From CAIXQW01 sp046049675 (lineage in GTDB: Bacteria > Bacteroidota > Bacteroidia > Chitinophagales > Chitinophagaceae), in the NCBI GenBank assembly GCA_046049675.1, contig JBJORA010000101.1, positions 1 to 5,262 of the forward strand: a DNA stretch of 5,262 bases, read 5' to 3'. This document shows positions 1 to 5,096 of the stretch, piece by piece. The notes below the pieces were generated by a model, which had not been told where the DNA came from, did not search any database, and worked only from the letters and a program-made list of their open reading frames with translations. Both the position numbers and the translations under genes were made by a program. The stretch's first letter is position 1; every line of letters begins with the position of its first letter.

Positions 1-2
1 AA

Positions 3-395
3 TTACTAGTAGCAGGGTCTAGCATTAAAAGGTCTACTTGGACAGCGTACAGGAAATTCTATGGAAACGTTGGTTACGCCGAAAAAGGGCAAGATTTACA
101 TCATTGGTGGCTACGATTAGATGGCAACAGCCCTGCTAGTAGCTTTGGTAAAGGTTGGACTTTTGCAAATCAAACTTGGAATCTGATGCCGATGACTGAA
201 AGTACATGGTTTGGAAGGTCTTTTACTGCAAAGCAAACGCACAGGCTATTACATGGCAAAACCTTAAGATCTGCAGTAAATTTTGGTTTTAAAGCGCCAT
301 TACTGTATAGAGCAATTCATGGAACACCGTCATTTATAAAAACTGGTGGCGCGTTTGGTGTAAGCGTGGGATTTAATGCAATGAGAGGCCGATGA
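3..395 (+). CDS. C-terminal end of an RHS/YD-repeat polymorphic toxin (5' partial)
   Basis: The frame is open from the first full codon at base 3 to TGA at 393-395. The internal ATG at 186 is therefore not the real start, and the gene begins outside the window. The 130 visible residues contain D-L-H-H-W-W (about residues 31-36), N-Q-T-W-N-L-M-P-M (56-64), a second histidine-rich patch H-R-L-L-H-G (80-85), and a glycine-rich hydrophobic tail ending G-F-N-A-M-R-G-R. An HHW motif followed by a WNLMPM-type motif and a later xxLHG is a pattern I recognise from the variable toxin tips of RHS proteins. The conserved histidines would suit a nuclease-like active site, but that activity is inference. 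The next gene starts inside this stop codon (ATGA), as expected for a toxin with its immunity gene. No RHS core is visible, so the carrier type is inferred from the tail alone. Confidence 0.7.
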   Translation, partial: LLVAGSSIKRSTWTAYRKFYGNVGYAEKGQDLHHWWLRLDGNSPASSFGKGWTFANQTWNLMPMTESTWFGRSFTAKQTHRLLHGKTLRSAVNFGFKAPLLYRAIHGTPSFIKTGGAFGVSVGFNAMRGR

Positions 396-823
396 AATAC
401 CCAATTGTAATAGTAAATTCTGAAGACATTACCATATTAACTGAAGATAAGGTTGAAATTTGTTTGAGTGAAGGCATACCGTTTTTAGCTTCTCTACAAT
501 ATACTATTATCGATAGTGACTGTAATGTTTACTTGCGCAGCCAATTTGAAGTGGAGTATTTATTCGCTCCACTGAGTAGTGTAAGAATAAAGTACTGGTT
601 TCAAAAGGTATATAAGCTGAGATTTGTTGATAAATTGGTATCTGTAGAGTCAGTTGTTGATTGCCAAAACATTATAAAAATTCACATAGCTAAGTGTAAG
701 TTTAGTTTTGTAAACTCCGATGTAGATATTGCCTCCATTATTAGCAGAATAGAACAATCACATTCTGTAACTACTTTTGTTGAGGCATTACATGCATATG
801 CTAAGATATGCAAAAGCTTCTAA
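392..823 (+). CDS. Probable immunity protein of the upstream RHS toxin
   Basis: This encodes 143 residues with no signal peptide and no membrane segment, so it is likely cytoplasmic. Its ATG overlaps the toxin stop by four bases (ATGA), indicating translational coupling. That makes it the best candidate for the protein that neutralises the toxin tip in the producing cell. The N-terminus (M-K-Y-P-I-V-I-V-N-S-E-D-I-T-I, then a helix-like stretch and Y-T-I-I-D-S-D-C-N-V-Y) resembles small proteins often found directly behind RHS toxins. These begin with a β-strand, then 'N..D..I', then a 'DS.G.' turn. I cannot name the immunity family. The central part (V-E-Y-L-F-A-P-L-S-S-V-R-I-K-Y-W-F) and the helical C-terminus are not diagnostic. 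The role rests mainly on position. Confidence 0.65.
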   Translation: MKYPIVIVNSEDITILTEDKVEICLSEGIPFLASLQYTIIDSDCNVYLRSQFEVEYLFAPLSSVRIKYWFQKVYKLRFVDKLVSVESVVDCQNIIKIHIAKCKFSFVNSDVDIASIISRIEQSHSVTTFVEALHAYAKICKSF

Positions 824-856
824 TCCTCCACCATCTAGTAAAATTAACCTGAACGA

Positions 857-1048
857 ATGTCGCGGTTTAAGAAACTGCGGATTAAATATTTTTTGCTTGC
901 CACTAAAATATTTATCGTGCTAGGAATATACTATTATTGTACGTATGAATTTTCTACTCCTTCTGAGCCTTCGTTTACAAACGCAGAGCGAACTCAAATC
1001 GCTAGTGTCGTATTCCAAATCGTGTTTAGAATTAATAGCATTGAATAA
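857..1048 (+). CDS. Small single-pass membrane protein, unknown function
   Basis: This is a 63-residue frame starting 33 bases after the immunity gene. A very basic N-terminus (M-S-R-F-K-K-L-R-I-K) is followed by one hydrophobic segment at about residues 11-28. A short polar tail (F-S-T-P-S-E-P-S-F-T-N-A-E-R-T-Q) and a hydrophobic end follow. By the positive-inside rule the N-terminus would be cytoplasmic. There is no clear Shine-Dalgarno sequence, which is usual in Bacteroidota. It may be a genuine small orphan in the polymorphic-toxin cargo region, or the truncated start of a longer membrane protein, since the next gene has the same basic-then-hydrophobic beginning. Short length and lack of a recognisable family keep confidence moderate. 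Confidence 0.45.
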   Translation: MSRFKKLRIKYFLLATKIFIVLGIYYYCTYEFSTPSEPSFTNAERTQIASVVFQIVFRINSIE

Positions 1049-1069
1049 ATAAAGCTAAAGCAGCAGAAG

Positions 1070-1465
1070 ATGAAGACGTCTAAATACTTTTCAATTCGCA
1101 TTTTCTACAGAGTCGTATTAATCTCACTACTGCTTGGCATCTTAGCCGCTACAATTATTAAAATTTGTAAGTCATATTATTTTAAGCAGTATACATCAGC
1201 TAGAGTAGTGTTCTGTAATGAAAAGAGCAGGTATTTAGGCATTTCACAACCTGTTTTTGTAGTAAGAAATGGCAGCCTATCTAGCGATACACATACTTAC
1301 AAGCTACACGAAAGATTAGTCATACTTGACTCAATAAATCAGGAGCAAATTTTAGTAGCAATTGGCACGAGTAAGAATTACAACGAGAGGAAATTTGGCA
1401 TCATTAGTGCCGACATGGTATCGACGCTTAAAGAAATAAATCCGCCATTGCCTAGCATGTTTTGA
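1070..1465 (+). CDS. Membrane-anchored hypothetical protein
   Basis: The 131-residue product has a basic start, one transmembrane helix at about residues 13-31 (V-V-L-I-S-L-L-L-G-I-L-A-A-T-I-I), then about 95 mostly β-strand-like residues. Examples are S-A-R-V-V-F-C-N-E, Q-P-V-F-V-V-R-N-G, and R-L-V-I-L-D-S-I-N-Q-E-Q-I-L-V. The layout fits a small protein held in the inner membrane with a soluble domain outside. The start follows a purine-rich stretch (GCAGAAG) directly before ATG. It lies 21 bases behind the previous small membrane gene, so the two could share a transcript that begins at the toxin gene. I recognise no family. An extra immunity or orphan cargo protein of the toxin locus is possible from context only. 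The same phase stays open for 68 sense codons past the stop. Confidence 0.6.
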   Translation: MKTSKYFSIRIFYRVVLISLLLGILAATIIKICKSYYFKQYTSARVVFCNEKSRYLGISQPVFVVRNGSLSSDTHTYKLHERLVILDSINQEQILVAIGTSKNYNERKFGIISADMVSTLKEINPPLPSMF

Positions 1466-1672
1466 TTTACTCCATTTGGTGCGCCATTTAGCGGCCATTT
1501 AATCCAGATAAGGAAAAAAGTTTTCACTACCTTCGATATTATTCAAGCAGTTCGTGGACCCCCGCTGCTACAACCACCACGTCAATCGTATACTCATAAG
1601 AAAATCTTCAGTTATGTATCAATCTCAATACTTTTGCTTGCTATATGGCAATGGAAGCGATTTCCTTACTAG
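1466..1672 (+). pseudogene. Open stretch without a start codon; possible gene remnant
   Basis: Directly behind the TGA of the preceding gene, the same phase continues without a stop for 68 sense codons, to TAG at 1670-1672. It has no ATG. The reading includes G-A-P-F-S-G-H-L-I-Q-I-R, then V-F-T-T-F-D-I-I-Q-A-V-R-G. It ends with a basic stretch and a membrane-like helix (Y-T-H-K-K-I-F-S-Y-V, S-I-S-I-L-L-L-A-I-W-Q-W). The end resembles the N-termini of the two upstream small membrane proteins. The repeat at 1519-1585 lies inside it. It could be a decayed cassette fused by recombination, or simply a chance open frame. The same DNA also encodes a 36-codon ATG frame in another phase (1614-1724) that I do not support as a gene. 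Confidence 0.25.
1519..1585 (+). repeat. Intercassette repeat, copy 1
   Basis: It begins with an 18-base block, AGTTTTCACTACCTTCGA (1519-1536), identical to 2293-2310. It then stays roughly collinear with copy 2 through ATATT, GCAGTT and ACGTCAA (1579-1585). Total lengths are 67 and 64 bases. In the phase starting at 1520 both copies read V-F-T-T-F-D-I-I. The first base differences after the block (GAT/GAC, ATT/ATA) are silent in that phase. Both copies lie between small cargo genes. Confidence 0.7.
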
Positions 1673-1760
1673 GTCAAAGACAGGTGTCAGTGGTTGGAAA
1701 AGACCCAAGCTAACACATCTTTAAATTATTATTCATTGCTAGCTGCTGCAAAAAAGGTTT

Positions 1761-2237
1761 ATGCAACTCAAGAGACACCAAAACAACGTAATATTGGCAC
1801 TAATGCTGCTTATGCTTTCTTGCGCCGCTAAGAAAGATTTAGATTGGGATAAAGCCGTTTCTTGGTATAGCTTAAATAATTTATTTTCCATGCCGCTAGG
1901 CGACACCGCAAAAATGTACGATAATCTTGCACAGTGTTTACCAGCATCAGGTTGTGATGTCATAGACACTTCAAAGGCAATACAGTATATGCTTGCTAAT
2001 CATTCTAGAGTGATGATGTGTACAACAACAGTAAGTAAACTTGGTTACGAGGTTTTTCACTGCAATTTACTTCCGTTGTCTGAAGTAACTGTAATAAATT
2101 CAAGACAAGCAACAACGGTATCAATAAAAAATGACTCACTTAGCTATGCTTACAAGGTAGTTTCACTTAAGCAGTTAACTGGGGAAGCTCCTGGCAGTAA
2201 TCTTGGAAACGAGATTAAATTAGTGAGGGTTAAATAG
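1761..2237 (+). CDS. Putative lipoprotein, unknown function
   Basis: This encodes 158 residues. The N-terminus (K-R-H, then I-L-A-L-M-L-L-M-L-S-C) is a lipoprotein signal with the acylated cysteine at residue 21. The lipobox is M-L-S-C, slightly off the canonical L-[AS]-[GA]-C but acceptable in Bacteroidota. The mature part starts A-A-K-K-D-L-D-W-D and has no acidic surface-export motif right after the cysteine. It contains several further cysteines (for example Q-C-L-P-A-S-G-C-D-V, M-M-C-T-T-T, F-H-C-N-L-L), which could form disulfides in the periplasm. The C-terminal half is β-rich and ends L-G-N-E-I-K-L-V-R-V-K. No family is recognised. Because it stands among orphan cassettes behind a toxin/immunity pair and is flanked by two copies of the same repeat, a periplasmic immunity protein is one possible role. 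That is inference. Confidence 0.65.
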   Translation: MQLKRHQNNVILALMLLMLSCAAKKDLDWDKAVSWYSLNNLFSMPLGDTAKMYDNLAQCLPASGCDVIDTSKAIQYMLANHSRVMMCTTTVSKLGYEVFHCNLLPLSEVTVINSRQATTVSIKNDSLSYAYKVVSLKQLTGEAPGSNLGNEIKLVRVK

Positions 2238-2292
2238 CATTCCAGCCTGGTCACTACTTTTTTATAGGCTCTTCGTTTCAGAGAAACAAAAT

Positions 2293-2356
2293 AGTTTTCA
2301 CTACCTTCGACATAATTTTTTAGCAAAGGCAGTTGGCGTGTAAATGCAGACGTCAA
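2293..2356 (+). repeat. Intercassette repeat, copy 2
   Basis: This is the second copy of the 1519-1585 repeat. The 18-base identical block is at 2293-2310, followed by CATAATT and later GCAGTTGG (2330-2337) and ACGTCAA (2350-2356). The phase that reads V-F-T-T-F-D-I-I is closed here by TAG two codons later. The copies flank the lipoprotein gene 1761-2237, so they could be substrates for homologous deletion or exchange of that cassette. Confidence 0.7.
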
Positions 2357-2361
2357 CTTTG
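2331..2361 (+). promoter_or_regulatory. Candidate promoter overlapped by an inverted repeat
   Basis: TTG at 2333-2335 and CAACTTTG at 2354-2361 are 18 bases apart. Apart from one mismatch in the -7 box this approximates the Bacteroidota -33/-7 promoter (TTTG, TAnnTTTG). Transcription would begin near 2368, about 18 bases before the ATG at 2386. The arms AGTTGGCG (2331-2338) and CGTCAACT (2351-2358) form an 8-bp inverted repeat with one G-T pair. They cover both promoter elements, so a dimeric regulator or a hairpin could act here. This is inference from pattern only. Confidence 0.25.
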
Positions 2362-2385
2362 GAATAAGGTGGATTTTTCGATAAT

Positions 2386-2916
2386 ATGTATAGAGCTAAC
2401 ATCAATGCTTTGCGACAAGCAATATTCAGCAACTGCGAATCAGCCTTGCCTATGTTCATTTTGAATTTAGCAACAAATGCGGTAATCGTGAATTTGTTCT
2501 TTTGTTTACTAACTGTACTTATACATTGTTTCGATTTGAACTATTACTCAATTATTAAATATGGTCTTATTAGCACAAGCATGTTTATATTTTTGATTTA
2601 CTTTTTTGGGGCTATACGCTTCAAAGCGCTATCAATTTCAGTGGACTCAACAATCTTGAACAAGCAGTATTTGTATACAGAAGAAGGAGCAGATTTTTGT
2701 AGATTTGTGTTTGAATACAAAGTGCTAGAAGAAACATACACTAGTACACAGATATTTACTTGTAAAGGTTGGGATGTTGGCACGTGTATTCAGTTATACG
2801 TTAATCCTGCAAAGCCATCTATATTTTCATTACTGCCGTACCTAGTGCCAAATAAATATTTGGTCCTACTATTAGTTCTAAATTATGCATTATTAATCCT
2901 GCCCTACTGCACTTAG
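2386..2916 (+). CDS. Three-pass membrane protein with DUF3592-like core
   Basis: The product has 176 residues and hydrophobic segments at about 24-48, 56-78 and 157-174. Between the second and third lies a soluble region of about 75 residues. It includes F-V-F-E-Y-K-V-L-E-E-T-Y-T-S (107-120) and, after a loop, W-D-V-G-T-C-I-Q-L-Y-V-N-P-A-K-P-S (129-145). This matches the DUF3592 scheme: an aromatic-rich 'V.Y.Y.V.G..Y.' strand pair, then 'G..v.V.Y.P.nP..S.l', flanked by membrane helices. DUF3592 proteins have no firmly known function and are frequent cargo near polymorphic toxins. The assignment is from the pattern, not a search. The gene follows the second copy of the intercassette repeat and converges with the antitoxin gene on the other strand. 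The start at 2386 leaves a short polar N-terminus before the first helix. Confidence 0.6.
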   Translation: MYRANINALRQAIFSNCESALPMFILNLATNAVIVNLFFCLLTVLIHCFDLNYYSIIKYGLISTSMFIFLIYFFGAIRFKALSISVDSTILNKQYLYTEEGADFCRFVFEYKVLEETYTSTQIFTCKGWDVGTCIQLYVNPAKPSIFSLLPYLVPNKYLVLLLVLNYALLILPYCT

Positions 2917-2974
2917 TATGAATTTTGATAATTTAGGGACAATGACAAAACTAAATGATAGTCTACTTCCTACA

Positions 2975-3064
2975 TTATTGTGGTATAGAAGACAGCAATT
3001 CTTGCAACTCCTTATCTGTCAAATTTTCTTTTTCGGACTTATCATAAATATTGAGTAAGAACAT
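2975..3064 (-). pseudogene. C-terminal remnant of a RelE/ParE-family toxin
   Basis: On the minus strand an ATG overlaps the last base of the antitoxin stop (TAATG). It opens a 29-codon frame, read as M-F-L-L-N-I-Y-D-K-S-E-K-E-N-L-T-D-K-E-L-, then Q-E-L-L and a short tail before TAA at 2977-2975. The '(V)YLL.IYDKSE.E.(I/L)(S/T)DKEL.ELL' ending is the C-terminal signature of a RelE-type toxin common in Bacteroidota. As I recall, that toxin is roughly 105-110 residues long and encoded directly after this antitoxin type. About 75-80 residues, including the core β-sheet and the mRNA-contacting region, are absent, so no toxin activity is expected. The junction lies right behind the start codon, as if an internal deletion had removed everything between start and tail. 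Confidence 0.7.
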
Positions 3065-3270
3065 TATAGCTCATTCAATAAATCTCTTGCCGACTTAGCT
3101 TTTAGCTTTCCTTGCTTTACTAATTTCAAGTTGTCAACAGCTTCCTTTATTTCTTCAATAAGCAATGCTTTTTCGTCGCTAAGTGTTGTTGTTTTTACAT
3201 ACGACAAGCCTCTTAGCACTTCCAAAAGGTGTAAGGCCTTATTGTCTTTAATATCTAATAGAACTCTCAT
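3064..3270 (-). CDS. Type II antitoxin, partner of a RelE/ParE-family toxin
   Basis: This is a complete 68-residue minus-strand frame. M-R-V-L-L-D-I-K-D-N-K-A-L-H-L-L-E-V-L (1-19) forms a β-strand then a helix. Y-V-K-T-T-T-L (24-30) is a second strand. A long charged helix follows (D-E-K-A-L-L-I-E-E-I-K-E-A-V-D-N-L). The end, G-K-L-K-A-K-S-A-R-D-L-L-N-E-L, is typical of Bacteroidota antitoxins encoded in front of RelE-like toxins, and the C-terminus is expected to bind the toxin. Here the partner is reduced to a 29-codon remnant overlapping the stop, so the antitoxin is orphaned. It may persist neutrally, protect against a related toxin elsewhere, or retain autoregulatory DNA binding. I see no convincing promoter upstream. 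The start is the only in-frame ATG near the expected N-terminus. Confidence 0.82.
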   Translation of the reverse strand: MRVLLDIKDNKALHLLEVLRGLSYVKTTTLSDEKALLIEEIKEAVDNLKLVKQGKLKAKSARDLLNEL

Positions 3271-3580
3271 ATCATTTGGCTTTTGTAAAGTTAAGTTTCA
3301 AAAGCAATAAATTCGCTCAAAAATACTTAATTCAGCCTGCATGTAGCGGTGTCTTGCAGTATTTGTATTCGTATACAGTCATATAAATTTCACCCCCCCC
3401 TTAGTTGCTGCCATTGGGGCGCTGAGTAAACTAATCCAACACAGTATGAACTCCAAGTTTCTACACACCAAAGTCCGCATCCCGTGCGACATCCCGTAAA
3501 CCACTCACCACCACTTGCACGATTCGCAAAAAATGCGCATTGCCACTCCTATACTTTTGCATCAATAAATCAAAGGAAAG
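3271..3580. other. 310-bp gene-free spacer between divergent genes
   Basis: No supportable gene lies between the antitoxin start (minus) and the next lipoprotein start (plus). The stretch should contain promoters for both directions. Visible items are a run of eight C at 3393-3400, a direct repeat CATCCCGT (3478-3485 and 3490-3497, four bases apart), and the palindrome and -7 box described separately. The part from about 3400 to 3545 looks more GC-rich than the flanks. I see no tRNA fold and no coding frame beyond about 17 codons starting with ATG in 3440-3500. Confidence 0.6.
3532..3559 (+). promoter_or_regulatory. Candidate -7 box with upstream 10-bp palindrome
   Basis: TACTTTTG at 3552-3559 fits the Bacteroidota -7 consensus TAnnTTTG exactly. 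It lies 21 bases before the ATG at 3581, giving a short leader. No good -33 TTTG is present about 20 bases upstream. Instead a perfect 10-bp palindrome, AATGCGCATT (3532-3541), occupies that position and could be an operator or activator site. AAAGGAAAG directly before the ATG is a plausible ribosome binding site. Confidence 0.35.
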
Positions 3581-4027
3581 ATGTTCAAATTAATTTCCGG
3601 CGCGGCACTTCTTATTATGCTAGCTACAAGCTGTAGTAAAAAGGATCCTTTACCAGGCAGCACAAAATCTGGCAAATGGATGGCTGTAATTTCTAATAGT
3701 TCTTCTAGCGATACGCTGATCCTCAATTTTATCTCTGCAAAAAGTGGCGTAGCAATAATGAAAGTGCCGTCTGCCAACAATACTCAAGGCAATTATGCAA
3801 CGCAAACTACTAATTTCAAATGGGAAATGTGCGAAAGCAAAAGCACAACTAATGGCATGATAGATCCAAACTTCATGATTGTAGATTCATTGGGCGAGTA
3901 CATAAATCGTATTTATGTTGTAAAAAGTATTTCAAGCGAGCAAGAAGTGTATACTTTTACAAGAGAGGATTTTTGCCTCTTTTGTTGGGATAATCAGCTG
4001 ACATTAACACTAACTAGGTTGCCGTAA
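3581..4027 (+). CDS. Putative lipoprotein, possibly lipocalin-like fold
   Basis: The 148-residue product has a clear lipoprotein signal: L-L-I-M-L-A-T-S-C with the acylated cysteine at residue 18, then S-K-K-D. The mature domain starts with S-G-K-W-M-A-V-I (30-37), a GxW-type beginning seen in small lipocalin-like Bacteroidota lipoproteins. Alternating β-strands follow, and it ends Q-L-T-L-T-L-T-R-L-P. Cysteines at 84, 132 and 135 (C-L-F-C) could form a periplasmic disulfide. The lipocalin-like idea rests on the GxW motif, the size and the strand pattern, and is weak. The start is supported by AAAGGAAAG and a good -7 box upstream. It is probably a single-gene transcript, since a stem-loop follows and the next gene has its own promoter. 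Function unknown. Confidence 0.7.
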   Translation: MFKLISGAALLIMLATSCSKKDPLPGSTKSGKWMAVISNSSSSDTLILNFISAKSGVAIMKVPSANNTQGNYATQTTNFKWEMCESKSTTNGMIDPNFMIVDSLGEYINRIYVVKSISSEQEVYTFTREDFCLFCWDNQLTLTLTRLP

Positions 4028-4045
4028 ACATCTCAAGTTTTCTGC

Positions 4046-4061
4046 CCTTGTAAAAACAAGG
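4046..4061 (+). terminator. Weak stem-loop after the lipoprotein gene
   Basis: CCTTGT (4046-4051), loop AAAA, ACAAGG (4056-4061) form a perfect 6-bp stem 18 bases behind the stop codon. No T-run follows directly. An alternative pairing, AAGGC (4058-4062) with GCCTT (4077-4081), is followed by ATTTTTT and would make a better intrinsic terminator but with a shorter stem. One of the two probably ends the upstream transcript. Confidence 0.4.
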
Positions 4062-4141
4062 CGGTAGCACAAGTTTGCCTTCGCATTTTTTGACATTTTT
4101 CAAAAGCTGAACACTTGAGCAATCAATTCCTCGCTAAATCA

Positions 4142-4172
4142 TTGACTTTTTTAATCAAATAGCTTACCTTTA
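4142..4172 (+). promoter_or_regulatory. Candidate promoter of the 235-aa lipoprotein gene
   Basis: TTG at 4142-4144 and TACCTTTA at 4165-4172 are separated by 20 bases. This matches the Bacteroidota primary-sigma layout (TTG, TAnnTTTG) except for the last base of the -7 box. The predicted transcription start is near 4179, leaving a leader of about 30 bases that ends in GTGAAATAAA before the ATG at 4211. Confidence 0.4.
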
Positions 4173-4210
4173 ATCCCTTAAAGTAGGTTAGTGAAAAAGA
4201 GTGAAATAAA

Positions 4211-4918
4211 ATGAGGAACTTCGTTTATGCCTGTCTTGCTTTATCTATAGCAAGTCTTTCTGCGTGTACAAAGGAGCAAACTATAGAGGAACAACCATTG
4301 GTGCAAGCCCAAATTATAGCGCCAGATACATTGCACTATGATAATCTTCGCGTGATGAAATTGCCTGTGGCAATTACCCGCGAAAGCGGTGCTTATAATG
4401 GCGAATTTAGTGTGCGCTTTGAGCCTGTTGATTTCATCGAGAACTTTCAAGGGGTAAATAATGGCGTTGTTGGTAAACTCAACAATTTTATTGATGCAGA
4501 AATTGCCCATATTGCTGGACTAAAACCTGGCGTTCATCGTGGTAAAATACTTGTGCAGCAATTAGGCAATAAGGAGGCACTTGTACTAAACAAAGAAGTT
4601 TATCTAAAAGTTACTCCTACTTGCGATTACGATTATAGAGATTACAAAAACGGTAGCATCACCTACAACGGCATGTCTCCTCAAGCGCGAAATATTACTT
4701 GCAGCTACGAACTTGACAATACTTTGGCAATTACTAATTTGTTTGGTGGCCGCACCATATATGTTGATGTGCTATGCAATCAGAGCAATGCAGTGATGAT
4801 ACCGTTTACAGAAAAAAATAAAACCTATACCGCTACTGGCACCATCAATGGCACTAGCATTGTATTTGAATTGTTTAGCGATGGCTTGAAATACGCCACA
4901 ATGGAGATAAATCCGTAG
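4211..4918 (+). CDS. Putative two-domain lipoprotein, unknown function
   Basis: This encodes 235 residues with a textbook lipoprotein signal, S-L-S-A-C with the acylated cysteine at residue 19, followed by T-K-E-Q. Residues about 30-135 look like an Ig/BACON-type β-sandwich. They include L-R-V-M-K-L-P-V-A-I-T-R-E-S-G, G-L-K-P-G-V-H-R-G-K-I-L-V, and V-Y-L-K-V-T-P, where 'PG...G.I.V' is a common strand-turn in such domains. Residues about 138-235 form a second β-rich region with cysteines at 138, 164 and 189. Its pattern (I-T-N-L-F-G, Y-V-D-V-L, A-V-M-I-P-F, Y-T-A-T-G-T-I-N-G, L-K-Y-A-T-M-E-I) resembles the C-terminal lipocalin-like half of SusE/F-neighbour and other Bacteroidota lipoproteins. 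No SusC/D genes are present here, so a glycan role is not supported. It has its own promoter, and a hairpin array follows the stop. Confidence 0.7.
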   Translation: MRNFVYACLALSIASLSACTKEQTIEEQPLVQAQIIAPDTLHYDNLRVMKLPVAITRESGAYNGEFSVRFEPVDFIENFQGVNNGVVGKLNNFIDAEIAHIAGLKPGVHRGKILVQQLGNKEALVLNKEVYLKVTPTCDYDYRDYKNGSITYNGMSPQARNITCSYELDNTLAITNLFGGRTIYVDVLCNQSNAVMIPFTEKNKTYTATGTINGTSIVFELFSDGLKYATMEINP

Positions 4919-4963
4919 GCTGTACAGCAATATTTCTTTAAACAACTTACTGCAAATTTCGCA

Positions 4964-5032
4964 GGACTCCATAGGAGTCCCATGTTTGTAGCATAGCCAC
5001 ATCAAATCCACCATCGACCCCGAAGGTGGTCG
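4964..5032 (+). repeat. Left half-module of the hairpin element
   Basis: Hairpin 1 is GGACTCC-ATA-GGAGTCC (4964-4980), a perfect 7-bp stem with a 3-nt loop. It lies 45 bases after the lipoprotein stop and may also end that transcript. After the linker comes hairpin 2 (5015-5032): CGACCCC-GAA-GGTGGTCG, seven pairs with one bulged T at 5027. An alternative pairing, CCACC (5008-5012) with GGTGG (5025-5029), overlaps hairpin 2. Confidence 0.75.
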
Positions 5033-5056
5033 CATGAATTCATATGCAAATAATGG

Positions 5057-5075
5057 CGCAAATCCCCATTTTGCG
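5057..5075. repeat. Central hairpin on the symmetry axis
   Basis: CGCAAA (5057-5062), a 7-base loop and TTTGCG (5070-5075) make a 6-bp stem. Its centre, 5066, almost coincides with the axis of the surrounding inverted modules. It is probably the join of the two arms and not an independent hairpin. Confidence 0.55.
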
Positions 5076-5096
5076 TAAAATAAGACAATGCACATA

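Noticed and set aside
1472..1501. Three CCATTT words spaced 11-12 bases apart
   Set aside because: They are short words in a region that may be decayed coding DNA. This is not a CRISPR or an iteron set.
1614..1724. 36-codon ATG frame on the plus strand
   Set aside because: It is too short, has no ribosome binding site, and competes with the in-phase extension of the upstream gene. No family signal is visible.
1739..1969. Minus-strand 76-aa open frame
   Set aside because: It is antisense to the lipoprotein gene 1761-2237, which has a signal peptide and lipobox. It has no recognisable domain.
2150..2356. Minus-strand 68-aa open frame
   Set aside because: It overlaps the end of a supported plus-strand gene and the repeat copy. 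No motif was found.
2931..2956. ATTTAG/CTAAAT inverted repeat between the convergent genes
   Set aside because: It has a six-bp AT-rich stem, a 14-base loop and no T-run. It is too weak to call a bidirectional terminator.
4241..4510. Minus-strand 89-aa open frame
   Set aside because: It is antisense to the 235-aa lipoprotein and has no independent support.
4772..5095. Minus-strand 107-aa open frame
   Set aside because: It overlaps the end of the 235-aa lipoprotein gene and runs through the hairpin element. Its residues follow the repeat words, so it is a shadow.
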